Assembly (NCBI GenBank): GCA_033980235.1
Contig: CM067066.1
Coordinates: 30,493,976-30,557,975 of the forward strand
Origin: Diadema setosum
Taxonomy: Eukaryota; Echinodermata; Echinoidea; Diadematoida; Diadematidae
DNA length: 64,000 nucleotides
Direction: 5' to 3'
The translations under genes were made by a program, and so were the position numbers. Positions 36,307 to 48,516 of the stretch are shown here, one piece after another. The stretch's first letter is position 1, and each line of letters starts with the position of its first letter. The notes under the pieces were generated by a model. It had not been told where the DNA came from, made no database searches, and saw only the letters and a list, made by a program, of their open reading frames with translations.

Positions 36307-38672
36307 CTAGACTCGGAATTTGTCAAGACTGACAAATTAGGTGATCCGATCTGTTCGTAAATCAACGATTTGAGTCTCCTGATCCCAATAGGCATGACCA
36401 TACCGGTTTCATCTGTGTTTAGTGGACATTGGCCGTGTGATGTTTGGATTCTCATTTAGAAAAGGGAGTCAGACCTGCCATCTATGGTACACAATTCCGT
36501 ATACACTAACGAAGATACAGAATGAAGTATATTTGACCTTTGACCCAACTTTGCACAGACAAGATGGCATCTGAGCAAAAAGTGGTTATTTTGTGAAATG
36601 ATCCTTGTAACATGGTCTTTACGTGTGCAAAATATGGGAAAGATAGGACATGTATTCACCAAGATACAGGATGATACATTTATGACCTTTGACCCTAATT
36701 TACATACCCAAGATGACGTCTGATCAAGTAGTTGTAATTGTATGAAATAATGTACGTGACATGAACTAAACATGTGCAAAACATGGGGGTGATAAGGCCT
36801 GTTTTTCTTGAGTTATTGTAAAGAAAGTTGCTGAAAGAAAGAAATATCTCAATACATCAAAGATCAGCTTTAATTTCAACCAAGTTTTTGGACGTGATCC
36901 CGACATCGTATGAACAATGAAGGACATATTTTCGATAGCCCAAAGTCTCAGCTACAACATATTAAAATCTGGGAGAAATTCACCGAAGCATAAGTGAGCT
37001 AGTGCTCGATAAAGACAATCATGTCAATTTTCACATCTACAAAAATCCCCTCCCATAGAGATAACACGTCATAACGAAGATAAAGAAAGAAGTACATATG
37101 ACCTTTGACCCCACTTTGCACAGCCAAGATGGCATCTGAGCAAAAAGTGGTTATTTTGTGAAATGATCCTTGTAACATGGTCGTTACGTGTGCAAAATAT
37201 GAAAAAGATTGGACATGTATTCACCAAGATACAAGATGATACATTTATGACCTTTGACCCTAATTTACATACCCAAGATGACCTCTGATCAAGTAGTTGT
37301 TATTTTATGAAATAATGTACGTGACAAGAACTAAACATGTGCAAAATATTGGGCTGATAGAGCTTGTTTTTCTTGAGTTATTGTAAAGAAAGTTGCAAAA
37401 AGAAAGGAATATCTCAATACATCGAAGATAAGCTTTAATTTCAACCAAGTTTTTGGACATGATCCCGACACTGTATGAAAAAACAAAGGGCACACTTACG
37501 ATAGCGCAAAGTCTCAGCTACATTATATCAAAATCTGGGAGAAATTCACCGAAGCATAAGTGAGCTAGTGCTCGAAAAAGACAGTCATGTCAATTTTCAT
37601 TTCCAGAAAAACTGCACTCCCATAGAGATAACACGTAAACTGGTCAAATTTGACAAGATTACTTTCAATCCATTTTTACGAGGTGATACCGTCATCCAAT
37701 CAAAATGTTGTTATTACATTTATGAAAGAGTATTTAATAAGCTACAACATACTGAAATCTGGGTGAAAATTGGCAAAGGATAAGTGAGATACGCTCGAGT
37801 GAACTTGAAATTTGATGACGTCATTTTGAAAATTTACTTTTTTAATTTTATTAAGAAATTTGATATCTTTTAATCATTTTTCCAGCATCGCCAACCCATG
37901 AATTGACATGTACAACTCACCAGCTTTCAGAATATGTCAAGAAAATGGGGGGTCACCGTCCATCCTGACGAGTAAAATCGGATTCAAAATTGGCGGTTTT
38001 TTGGCATTGTTGGACTGTATATCGCCATTGACGCGCGCGCGGAATTTCAACTTTGACGGGTCCGTATGACGTCATATTGAGTCGGATTGACTTGAAACTT
38101 GGTAGAAATATTCCTTGACATTTCAGGCATCCAATAAGTTTGAAAAAATGGGAAATTTCTATTGCATATGAGCTGTGCGTGCGTATATGTGCGCGCGCGT
38201 ACGCGTCCGTCCAATTTTTTCAATTTTTCAAAAAATGCTCCAAATGGTCTGAAACGTGTCGAAAAAAAATTTGAGCTCGATTTGAGCATACAAATATTTC
38301 AACGCGCGCGTACGCGCACGTTTTAAGAGAAAATATGAATTTTGAGAATATGAGTAGAATGCGCTTGACTTGAAATATATGTGACGTAAATTTCATTGAA
38401 AAATTCCATTCCATTAATGAGATATGATTGAGAATGTGTTTTCATATAATGACGTCATAGTGACGTCACGGTCGACTGATCACTTTGATTTTAGTTCGAT
38501 TGCTGTCTTCGGGAGACGATACATATATGGTATAAGTTTGAAATTGATAGGAAGAGGACTTTCTGAGCTAATCGATACACAACTTTTGGGGAGAAAGAAG
38601 AAAAAGAAGAAGAAGAAGAAAGAATCCGTACAAAAACAGAAGGTGATCCGAGAGGATACTCGGATCACCTAA
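36307..38672 (+). repeat. U15: counterpart of U6 with two modules only
   Basis: Identical to U6 up to 37282, then diverges. It has one of the three extra 566-bp modules, so later homologous positions are shifted by 1132 bases (2 x 566). From about 38480 the 3' end is of a different subfamily. Terminal hairpin at 38641-38670. Confidence 0.88.
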
Positions 38673-40640
38673 CTAGACTCGGAATTTGTCAACACTGACA
38701 AATTAGGTGATCCGATCTCTTCGAAAATCAATGATTTGAGTCCTGATCCAAATATTCATGACCATACAGGTTTCATCTGTGTTGACGGGACATTGGCCGT
38801 GTGATGTTTGGATTCTCATTTAGAAAAGGGAGTGAGACCTGCCATCTTTGGTACCGAATTCCGTATACACTAACGGAAATACAGAATGAAGTATATTTGA
38901 CCTTTGACCTCACTTTGTACACCCAAGATGGCGTCTAAGCAAAAAGTGATTATTTTATGAAATGATTCTTGTAACATGGTCTTTGCGTGTGCAAAATATG
39001 GGAAAGATAGGACATGTATTCACCAAGATACAGGATGAAACATTTATGACCTTTGACCCTAATTTACATACCCAAGATGGTGTCCGATCAAGTAGTTGTT
39101 ATTTTATGAAATAATGTACGTGACATGTACTAGACATGTGCAAAATATGGGATTGATAGCCATTGTTGTTGTTCATCTATTGCACAGAAAGTAGTAGAAA
39201 TAAAGAAAAAAAATTATGTTATTTTATAGAAATTTGAAGGAGAAGCATAAAAAAATCAGAAAAAGATAAAGTAAGGAAAGGGAGATTAAGATTAACTAAA
39301 GAAAAAGAAGAAAAAAGTGTTTAAAAAAATTAAAAAAAAATATTGGCAGGAGTGAGCCTCGAACCAGGGACCTTAGGATTACGAGTCGGATGCGCTACGC
39401 AATGACCTATTTCATTCTCCATAGGCCCTGTGTATTAAGCAAAGTGACGCTGCATCGAAGCCTCGTGCCATTTTCAATGAAGTTTTTCGACGTGATGCTG
39501 ACATCGTATGAAAAAATGGAGGGCACACTTACGATAGCCCAAAGTCTCAGCTACAACATACTAAAATCTGGGAGAAATTCACCGAAGCATAAGTGAGCTA
39601 GTGCTCGAAAAAGAGAGTCATGTCAATTTTCACTGCCAGAAAAACTGCTCTCCCATAGAGATAACACGTAAACTGGTCAAATTTGGCAATATTACTTTCA
39701 ATCCATTTTTACGAGGTGATGCCGTCATCCAATCAAAATTTTGTAATTATATTAATGAAAGATCATTTAATAAGCTACAACATACTGAAATCTGGGTGTA
39801 AATTGGCAAAGGATAAGTGAGATACACTCGAGTGAACGTGAAATTTGATGACGTCATTTTCAAAATTTACTTTTTTTACTGTATTAAGAAATTTGATATC
39901 TTTTAATCATTTTGCCAGCATCGCCAACCCATGAAATAACATGTCCAACTCATCAGCTTTCATAATATGTAAAGAAAATGGGGGGTCACCGTCCATCCTG
40001 ACGAGTAAAATCGGATTTAGAACTGGCATTTTTTTTGGCATCGTTGCACTGTATATCGCCATTGACGCGCGCGCGGAATTTCAACTTTGACGGGCCCGTA
40101 TGACGTCATATTGGGTCGGATTGACTTGAAACTTGGTAGAAATATTCCTTGACATTTTAGACATCCGATAAGTGTAAAAAAACGGGAAATTTCTATTGCA
40201 TATGAGCTGTGTGTGCGAATATGTGCGCGCGCGTACGTGTCCGTCCAATTTTTTCAATTTTTCAAAAAATGCTCCAAATAGTCTGAAACGTGTGCAAAAA
40301 AAATTTGAGCTCGATTTGAGCATACAAATATTTCAACGCGCGCGTACGCGCACGTTTTAAGAGAAAATATGAATTTTGAGAATATGAGTAAAATGCGCAT
40401 AACTTGAAATGTATGTGACGTAAATTTAATTGAAGAATTCCATTCCATTAATGAGATATGATTGAAAATGTGTTTTCATATAATGACGTCATAGTGACGT
40501 CACGGTCGACTGATCACTATGATTTTACTTGATCTGTCGTCTTTGGGACATCATACATATATGGTATAAGTTTGACATTGAAAGGTAATGCACTTTCTGA
40601 GCTAACCGCTGCACAAATTTTGCCCAGAAATAAAGAAGAA
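38673..40640 (+). repeat. U16: SINE-bearing subfamily unit
   Basis: Starts CTAGAC. Full-consensus DR1 at 38898-38910. Contains the tRNA-like segment. The 3' end finishes in a short aagaagaa run directly before the next CTAGAG, without terminal hairpin. Confidence 0.88.
39345..39427 (-). pseudogene. tRNA-Thr(CGT)-like SINE head
   Basis: Diverged copy of the sequence at 7887, with single changes (for example GTAATCC for GTAACCC after the anticodon). T-run terminator-like stretch follows on the minus strand. Not a functional tRNA: the acceptor stem is unpaired. Confidence 0.58.
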
Positions 40641-42436
40641 CTAGAGATTGTAATTTGTCATCACTGACAAATTAAGGTGATCCGATTTTTTTTTAATCAA
40701 TGATTCGAGTCCTGATAGTGCAAGGTCTCAGCTACAACATATCAAAATCTGAGAGAAATTCACCGAAGCATAAGTAAGATAGTGCTCGATAAAGAGAGTC
40801 ATGTCAATTTTCACATCTAAAAAATTCCCTCCCATAGAGATAACACGTCATAGGGAAGATAGAAAAAGAAGTACATATGAACTTTGACCCCACTTTGCAC
40901 AGACAAGATGGCATCTGAGCAAAAAGTGGTAATTTTATGAAATGATCCCTGTAACATGGTCTTTACGTGTGCAAAATATGGGAAAGATAGGACATGTATT
41001 CACCAAGATACAGGATGAAACATCTATGACCTTTGACCCTAATTTACATACCCAAGATGGCGTCTGATCAAGTAGTTGTTATTTTATGAAATAATGTTCG
41101 TGACATAAACTAAACATGTGCAAAATATGGTGGTGATAGGGTATGTTTTTCTTTAGTTATTGCACATAACGTTGCAAAAAGAAAGAAATATTTCAATACA
41201 TCGAAGATAAACTTTAATTTCAAGTAAGTTTTTGGACGTGATCCCGACATCGTATGAAAAAACGAAGGGCACACTAACGATAGCCCAAAGTCTCAGCTAC
41301 AACATATCAAAATCTTGGAGAAATTTACCGAAGCATAAGTGAGCTAGTGCTCGATAAAGATAGTAATGTCAATTTTCATTTCCATAAAAACTGCACTCCC
41401 ATAGAGATTACACGTAAACTGGTCAAATTTGACAAGGTTACTTTCAATCCATTTTTACGAGGTGATACCGTCATCCAATCAAAATTATGTTTTTAAATTT
41501 GTGAAAGAACATTTCATAAGCTACAACATATTGAAATTTGGGTGAAAATTGGCAAAGGATAAGTGAGATACGATGGAGTAAACTTGAAATTTGATGACGT
41601 CATTTTGAAAATTTACTTTTTTTACTTTGTTAAGAAATTTGATATCTTTCAATCATTTTGTCAGCATAGCCAACCCATGAAATGACATGTACAACTCATC
41701 AGCTTTCAGAATATGTCAAGAAAATGGGGGGTCACCGTCCATCCTGACGAGTAAAATTGGATTTAATTTTCGCGGTTTTTGGGCATAGTTGCACTGTATA
41801 TCGCCATTGACGCGCGCGCGGAATTTCAACTTTGACGGGGCCGTATGACGTCATATTGAGTTGGATGGACTTGAAACTTGGTAGAAATATTCCTTGACAT
41901 TTCGGACATCCGATCCGTTTGAATAAACTGAAAATTTCTATTTCATATTAGCTGTGCGTGCGAATATGTGCGCGCGCGTACGCGTCCGTCCAATTTTTTC
42001 AATTTTTCAAAAAATGCTCCAAATGGTCTGAAACGTGTGCAAAAAAAATTTGAGCTCGATTTGAGCATACAAATATTTCAACGCGCGCGTACGCGCGCGT
42101 TTTGAGATAAATATGAATTTTGAGAATATGAAGAGAATTCGCTTGACCTGAAATATATGTGACTTAAATTTCATTGAAAAATTCCTTTCCATTAATGAGA
42201 TATGCATGAAAATGTGTTTTCATATAATGACGTCATAGTGACGTCACGGTCGACTGATCACTATGATTTTACTTGCGCTGTCGTCTTTGCGACATGATAC
42301 ATATATGGTGTAAGTTTGACATTGAGAGGCAATGCACTTTCTGAGCTAACCTCTGCACAACTTTTGTCCAGAAATAAACAATCAGTACAGATACAGAAGG
42401 TGATCCGAAGGATATTCGGATCACCTAATAAAAATA
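40641..42436 (+). repeat. U17: unit with an internal deletion
   Basis: Starts CTAGAG with the TTTGTCA hairpin. At about 40717 it jumps from the 5' region (gagtcctgat) straight to the end of a module (agtgcaaggtctcag), deleting the first module. One complete module follows. Its terminal hairpin (42398-42426) has 11-bp arms and is followed by ten extra bases before the next unit. Confidence 0.87.
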
Positions 42437-44801
42437 CTAGAGATTGTAATTTGTCCTCACTGACAAATTAAGGTGATCCGATTTTTTTTTTAATCAATGA
42501 TTCGAGTCCTGATCGCAATATGCATGACAATACAAGTTTCATCTGTGTTTAGAGACATTGGCCGTGTGCTGTTTGGATTCTCATTTAGAAAAGGGAGTCA
42601 TATCTGTCATCTTTGGTACCAAATTCTGTATTCACTGAATAACGATTTCTGCAACGAATACATATGACCTTTGACCGACCTTTACACTCCCAAGATGGCA
42701 TCTGAGGAAAAAGTGGTTATTTTGTGAAATGATTCTTGCGACATCGTCTATATACGTGTGCAAAATATGGCAAAGATAGGACAGGTGTTCACCAAGATAC
42801 AAAATGCAACATTCTTGACCTTTGACACTTATTTACATACCCAAGATATTGTCCAATCAAGTAGTTGTTATCTCATGAAATAATATACGTGAAATGAACT
42901 AAACATGTGCAAAATATGGAGGTGATAGGGCGTGTTTTTCTTGAGTTATTGCAAAGAAAGTTGCAGAAAGAAAGAAATATCTGAATACATCGAAGATAAG
43001 CTTTAAGTTCAACCAAGATTTTTAACATGATTCCGACATCGCATGAAAAAAACGAATGGCACATAACGATAGCGCAAAGTCTCAGCTACGACGTATTAAA
43101 ATCTGGGAGAAATTCACGGAAGGGTAAGTGAGCTAGTGCTCGATAAAGACAATCATGTCAATTTTCACATTTAAAAAAATTCCCTCCCATAGAGATAACA
43201 CGTCATAACAAAGATACAGAAAGAAGTACATATGACATTTGACCCCAATTTGCACAGACAAGATGGCATCTGAGCAAAAAGTGGTTATTTTGTGAAATGA
43301 TTCTTGTAACATGGTCTTTACGTGTGCAAAATATGGGAAAGATAAGACATGTATTCACCAAGATACAGGATGAAACATCTATGACCTTTGACCCTAATTT
43401 ACATACCCAACATGGCGTCTGATCAAGTAGTTGTTATTTTATGAAATAATGTAGGTGACATGAACTAAACATGTGCAAAATATGGGGGTGATAGGGGCTG
43501 TTTCTTTTGAGTTATTGCAAAGAAAGTTGCAGAAAGAAAGGAGTATCTCAATACATCGAAGATAAACTTTAATTTCAAGTAAGTTTTTTGACGTGATCGC
43601 AACATCGTATGAAGATACAAAGAGCACACTTACGATAGCCCTAAGTGTCAGCTACAACATATTAAAATCTGGGAGAAATTCACCGAAGCGTAAGTAAGCT
43701 AGTGCTCGATAAAGACAGTCATGTCAATTTTCATTTCCAGAAAAACTGCACTCCCATAGAGATTACACGTAAACTGGTCAAATTTGACAAGGTTACTTTC
43801 AATCCATTTTTATGAGGTGATGACGTCATCCAATCAAAATGTTGTTAATATAAATATGAAAGTACATTTAATAAGCTACAACATACTGAAAACTGGGTGA
43901 AAATTGGCAAAGGATAAGTGAGATACGCTCGAGTGAACTTGAAAATTGATGACGTCATTTTGAAAATTTACATTTTTTACTTTATTAAGAAATTTGATGT
44001 CTTTTAATCATTTTGCCAGCATCGCAAACCCATGAATTGACATGTTCAACTCATCAGCTTTCAAAATATGTAAAGAAAATGGGGGGTCACCGTCCATCCT
44101 GACGAGTAAAATCGGATTTAAAATTGCCAGTTTTTTGGCATAGTTACACTGTATATCGCCATTGACGCGCGCGCGGAATTTCAAATTTTACGGGCCCGTA
44201 TGACGTCATATTGAGTCGGATTGACTTGAAACTTGGTATAAATATTTCTTGACATTTCAGACATCCGATCAAAGTGAAAAAACTTGAAATTTCAATTAAA
44301 AATGAGCTGTGCGTGCGTATATGCGCGCGCGCGTACGCGTCCGTCCGATTTTTTCAATTTTTCAAAAAATGCTCCAAATTGTCTGAAACGTGTGCAAAAA
44401 AATTTTGAGCTCGATTGGAGCATACAAATATTTCAACGCGCGCGTACGCGCACGTTTTAAGACAATATATGAATTTTGAGAACATGAGTAAAATGCGCAT
44501 AACTTGAAATATATGTGACGTAAATTTCATTGAAAAATTCTATTCCATTAATGAGATATGATTGAGAATGTGTTTTCATATAATGACGTCACAGTGACGT
44601 CACGGTCGATTGATCACAATGATACATTAGATTTGTCGTCTTTGGGACATGATGCATACATGGTATAATTTTGAAATTGATAGGCAGCGGACTTTCTGAG
44701 CTAACCTCTGCACAACTTTTGGGGAGAAATAAAGAAATAAAGAAGAAGAAAGAATCCGTACAGATACAGAAGGTGATCCGAAGGATACTCGGATCACCTA
44801 A
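42437..44801 (+). repeat. U18: two-module unit
   Basis: Starts CTAGAG. Modules begin near 42660 and 43205, with TGACCTTTGACC-like motifs, some mutated. The CG palindrome is near 44435. Near 44582 the first CRE of the usual pair is changed to TGACGTCAC. Terminal hairpin at 44771-44799 (11-bp arms). Confidence 0.87.
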
Positions 44802-46781
44802 CTAGAACCGGAATTTGTCAACACTGACAAATTAGGTGATCCGATCTCTTCGAAAATCAATTATTTGAGTCCTGATCCAAATATTCATAACCATACAGGT
44901 TTCATCTGTGTTGACGGGACATTGGCCGTGTGATGTTTGTGAATTCTCATTTAGAAAAGGGAGTGAGACCTGCCATCTTTGGTACCGAATTCCGTATACA
45001 CTAACGGAAATACAGAATGAAGTATATTTGACCTTTGACCTCACTTTGCACACCCAAGATGGCGTGTAAGCAAAAAGTGATTATTTTATGAAATGATTCT
45101 TGTAACATGGTCTTTGCGTGTGCAAAATATGGGAAAGATATGACATGTATTCACCAAGATACAGGATGAAACATTTATGACCTTTGACCCAAATTTACAT
45201 ACCCAAGATGGTGTCCGATCAAGTAGTTGTTATTTTATGAAATAATGTACGTGACATGTACTAAACATGTGCAAAATATGGGATTGATAGCCATTGTTGT
45301 TGTTCATCTATTGCACAGAAAGTAGTAGAAATAAAGAAAAATAAAGAAAAATTGTTATTTTATAGAAATTTGAAGGAGAAACATTAAAAAAAAAATCAGA
45401 AAAAGATAAAGTAAGGAAGGGGAGATTAAGATTAACTAAAGAAAAAGAAGAAAAAAGTGTTTAAAAAAAATTAAAAAAAAATATTGGCAGGAGCGAGCCT
45501 CGAACCAGGGACCTTAGGATTACGAGTCGGATGCGCTACGCAATGACCTATTTCATTCTCCATAGGCCCTGTGTATTAAGCAACATGACGCTGCATCGAA
45601 GCCTCGTGCCATTTTCAACCAAGTTTTTTGACGTGATGCCGACATCGTATGAAAAAATGGAGGGCACACTTACAATAGCCCAAAGTCTCAGCTACAACAT
45701 ACTAAAATCTGGGAGAAATTCACCGAAGCATAAGTGAACTAGTGCTCGAAAAAGAGAGTCATGTCAATTTTCAATGCCAGAAAAACTGCTCTCCCATAGA
45801 GATAACACGTAAACTGGTCAAATTTGACAATATTACTTTCAATCCATTTTTACGAGGTGATGCCGTCCTCCAATCAAAATGTTGTAATTATATTAATGAA
45901 AGATCATTTAATAAGGTACAACATACTGAAATTTGGGTGTAAATTGGCAAAGGATAAGTGAGATGCGCTCGAGTGAACTTGAAATTTGATGACGTCATTT
46001 TGAAAATTTACTTTTTTTACTTTATTAAGAATTTTGATATCTTTTGATCATTTTGCCAGCATCGCCAACTCATGAAATAACATATCCAACTCATCAGCTT
46101 TCAGAATATGTAAAGAAAATGGGGGGTCACCGTCCATCCTGACGAGTAAAATCGGATTTAAAATTGGCGTTTTTTTTTGCATCGTTGCACTGTATATCGC
46201 CATTGACGCGCGCGCGGAATTTCACCTTTGACGGGCCCGTATGACGTCATATTGAGTCGGATTGACTTGAAACTTGGAACAAATATTCCTTGACATTTTA
46301 GGCATCCGATAAGTGTAAAAAAACGGGAAATTTCCACTGCATATGAGCTGTGTGTGCGAATATGCGCGCGCGCGTACGCGTCCGTCCAATTTTTTCAATT
46401 TTTCAAAAAATGCTCCAAATGGTCTGAAACGTGTGCAAAAAAAATTTGAGCTCGATTTGAGCATACAAATATTTCAACGCGCGCGTACGCGCACGTTTTA
46501 AGAGAAAATATGAATTTTGAGGACTTGAGTAGAATGCGCATAACTTGAATTATATGTGACGTAAATTTCATTGCAAAATTCCATTCCATTAATGAGATAT
46601 GATTGAGAATGTGTTTTCATATAATGACGTCATAGTGACGTCACGGTCGACTGATCACTTTGATTTTAGTTCGATTGCCGTCTTTGGGAGACGATACATA
46701 TGTGGTATAAATTTGAAATCGATAGGAAGAGGACTTTCTGAGCTAATCGATGCACAACTTTTGGGGAGAAATAACAAAGAA
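44802..46781 (+). repeat. U19: SINE-bearing subfamily unit
   Basis: Starts CTAGAAC. Full-consensus DR1 at 45029-45041, tRNA-like segment, CG palindrome near 46477. The 3' end runs directly into the next CTAGAC with no (AAG)n tract and no hairpin. Confidence 0.88.
45486..45568 (-). pseudogene. tRNA-Thr(CGT)-like SINE head
   Basis: Same tRNA-like sequence as at 39345, with the B-box-like GGTTCGAGGC and CTCGTAA loop on the minus strand and a following T-run. Confidence 0.58.
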
Positions 46782-48004
46782 CTAGACTCGGAATTTGTCA
46801 ACACTGACAAATTAGGTGATCCGATCTCTTCGAAAATCAATGATTTGAGTCCTGATCCAAATATTCGTGACCATACAGGTTTCATCTGTGTTGACGGGAC
46901 ATTGGCCGTGTGATGTTTGGATTCTCATTTAGAAAAGGGAGTGAGACCTGCCATCTTTGGTACCGAATTCCGTATACACTAACGGAAATACAGAATGAAG
47001 TATATTTGACTTTTGACGTCACTTTGCACACCCAAGATGGCGTCTAAGCAAAAAGTGATTATTTTATGAAATGATTCTTGTAACATGGTCTTTGCGTGTG
47101 CAAAATATGGGAAAGATAGGACATGTATTCACCAAGATACAGGATGAAACATTTATGACCTTTGACCCTAATTTACATACCCAAGATGGTGTCTGATCAA
47201 GTAGTTGTTATTTTATGAAATAATGTACGTGACATGTACTAAACATGTGCAAAATATGGGACTGATAGCCATTGTTGTTGTTCATCTATTGCACAGAAAG
47301 TAGTAGAAAGAAAGAAAAATACAGAAAAAATTATGTTATTTTATAGAAATTTGAAGGAGAAGCATAAAAAAATCAGAAAAAGATAAAGTAAGGAAAGGGA
47401 GATTAAGATTAACTAAAGAAAAAGAAGAAAAAAAGTGTTTAAAAAAATAAAAAAAAAATATTGGCAGGGGTGAGCCTCGAACCAGGGAGCTTAGGGTTAC
47501 GAGTCGGATGCGCTACGCAATGACCTATTTCATTCTCCATAGGCCCTGTGTATTAAGCAAAATGACGCTGCATCGAAGCCTCGTGCCATTTTCAACCAAG
47601 TTTTTTGACGTGATGCCGACGTCGTATGAAAAAATGGAGGGCACACTTACGATAGCCCAAAGTCTCAGCTACAACATACTAAAATCTGGGAGAAATTCAC
47701 CGAAGCATAAGTGAGCTACTGCTCGAAAAAGAGAGTCATGTCAATTTTCACTGCCAGAAAAAACTGCTCTCCCATAGAGATAACACGTAAACTGGTCAAA
47801 TTTGACAATATTACTTTCAATCCATTTTTACGAGGTGATGCCGCCGTCCAATCAAAATGTTGTAATTATATTAATGAAAGATCATTTAATAAGCTACAAC
47901 ATACTGAAATCTGGGTGTAAATTGGCAAAGGATAAGTGAGATACGCTCGAGTAAACTTGAAATTTGATGACGTCATTTTGAAAATTTACTTTTTTTACTT
48001 TATT
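46782..48004 (+). repeat. U20: SINE-bearing unit cut by the assembly gap
   Basis: Starts CTAGAC. Its DR1 (near 47008) is mutated to ttgacttttgacgtcac, which creates a new CRE. The unit stops mid-repeat, just after the first CRE (near 47970), at the run of N. Confidence 0.88.
47463..47545 (-). pseudogene. tRNA-Thr(CGT)-like SINE head
   Basis: Fifth copy of the tRNA-like segment, closest to the one at 7887. Same B-box-like and anticodon-loop-like motifs on the minus strand, T-run following, stems degenerate. Confidence 0.58.
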
Positions 48005-48204
48005 NNNNNNNNNNNNNNNNNNNNNNNNNNNNNNNNNNNNNNNNNNNNNNNNNNNNNNNNNNNNNNNNNNNNNNNNNNNNNNNNNNNNNNNNNNNNNNNN
48101 NNNNNNNNNNNNNNNNNNNNNNNNNNNNNNNNNNNNNNNNNNNNNNNNNNNNNNNNNNNNNNNNNNNNNNNNNNNNNNNNNNNNNNNNNNNNNNNNNNNN
48201 NNNN
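48005..48204. other. Assembly gap, 200 N
   Basis: Exactly 200 N, a round number that suggests a scaffolding placeholder and not a measured size. The satellite unit on the left is cut mid-way and no satellite sequence appears on the right. Confidence 0.98.
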
Positions 48205-48397
48205 AAAAAATATATCCGCTGAAGAACATACTAATACCCGACGACTGTCGGGTGGATATATACTGACACGCGAAGCATTAACCGCGAGCGGCTCGAGGGA
48301 AGGGAAACCACCTCAACGTGACAAATTTTGTTCCTCGCCCTTATTTCGAGTCATACGACTTTGTCACATAATAATCCGGGGCCCCTCGGTTCAATCA

Positions 48398-48516
48398 GGG
48401 CCCTGTTTTATGAAGAGTTAAAATTGATTATATAGTTGATTTCAACTGTAAGTCTGTGGCAGCCTGTGTGGTAAGGAAATTTAAAATCGATTTTATCTTT
48501 TGATGAAACGGGGCCC
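48398..48516. mobile_element. Short MITE-like element with GGGCCC ends
   Basis: About 34-base imperfect inverted ends: GGGCCCTGTTTTATG on the left and the complement of GGGCCCCGTTTCATC on the right. Total length is 119 bp with a short unique centre. No clear target-site duplication is visible, so the superfamily is left open. Confidence 0.6.

Larger units (their letters stand above)
22661..37282 (+). repeat. Large direct duplication, copy 2
   Basis: This is the second copy of positions 1-14622. Its left edge cannot be placed exactly, because sequence upstream of 22661 is itself a related unit. Beyond 37282 homology continues, but with about seven differences in the next 280 bases and with two fewer 566-bp modules. 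It is either a very recent duplication or an assembly duplication. Confidence 0.93.
1..48004 (+). repeat. Head-to-tail tandem array of a ~2-kb Helentron/HINE-like satellite unit
   Basis: The CG palindromic tract followed by ttttaag recurs at about 182, 2776, 6842, 8877, 11427, 13321, 16774, 19193, 21017, 22842, 25436, 29502, 31537, 34087, 35981, 38301, 40335, 42080, 44435 and 46477, always in the same orientation. Spacing is mostly 1.75-2.6 kb; the longer gaps are explained by an inserted transposon or extra 566-bp modules. Unit starts (CTAGA) and 3' hairpins were used to cut the array into units. No ORF exceeds 153 codons and no transposase, Rep or helicase is visible. The subterminal inverted motifs, 3' hairpin and tandem habit match the known Helentron/HINE layout; that assignment is inference. 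Confidence 0.93.

Noticed and set aside
1..48004. CRISPR-like array (regular repeats with spacers)
   Set aside because: Repeats are about 2 kb and contiguous, with no short repeat-spacer pattern, no cas genes and a eukaryotic setting.
47894..48421. ORFs reading through the run of N
   Set aside because: Gap bases have no coding meaning.
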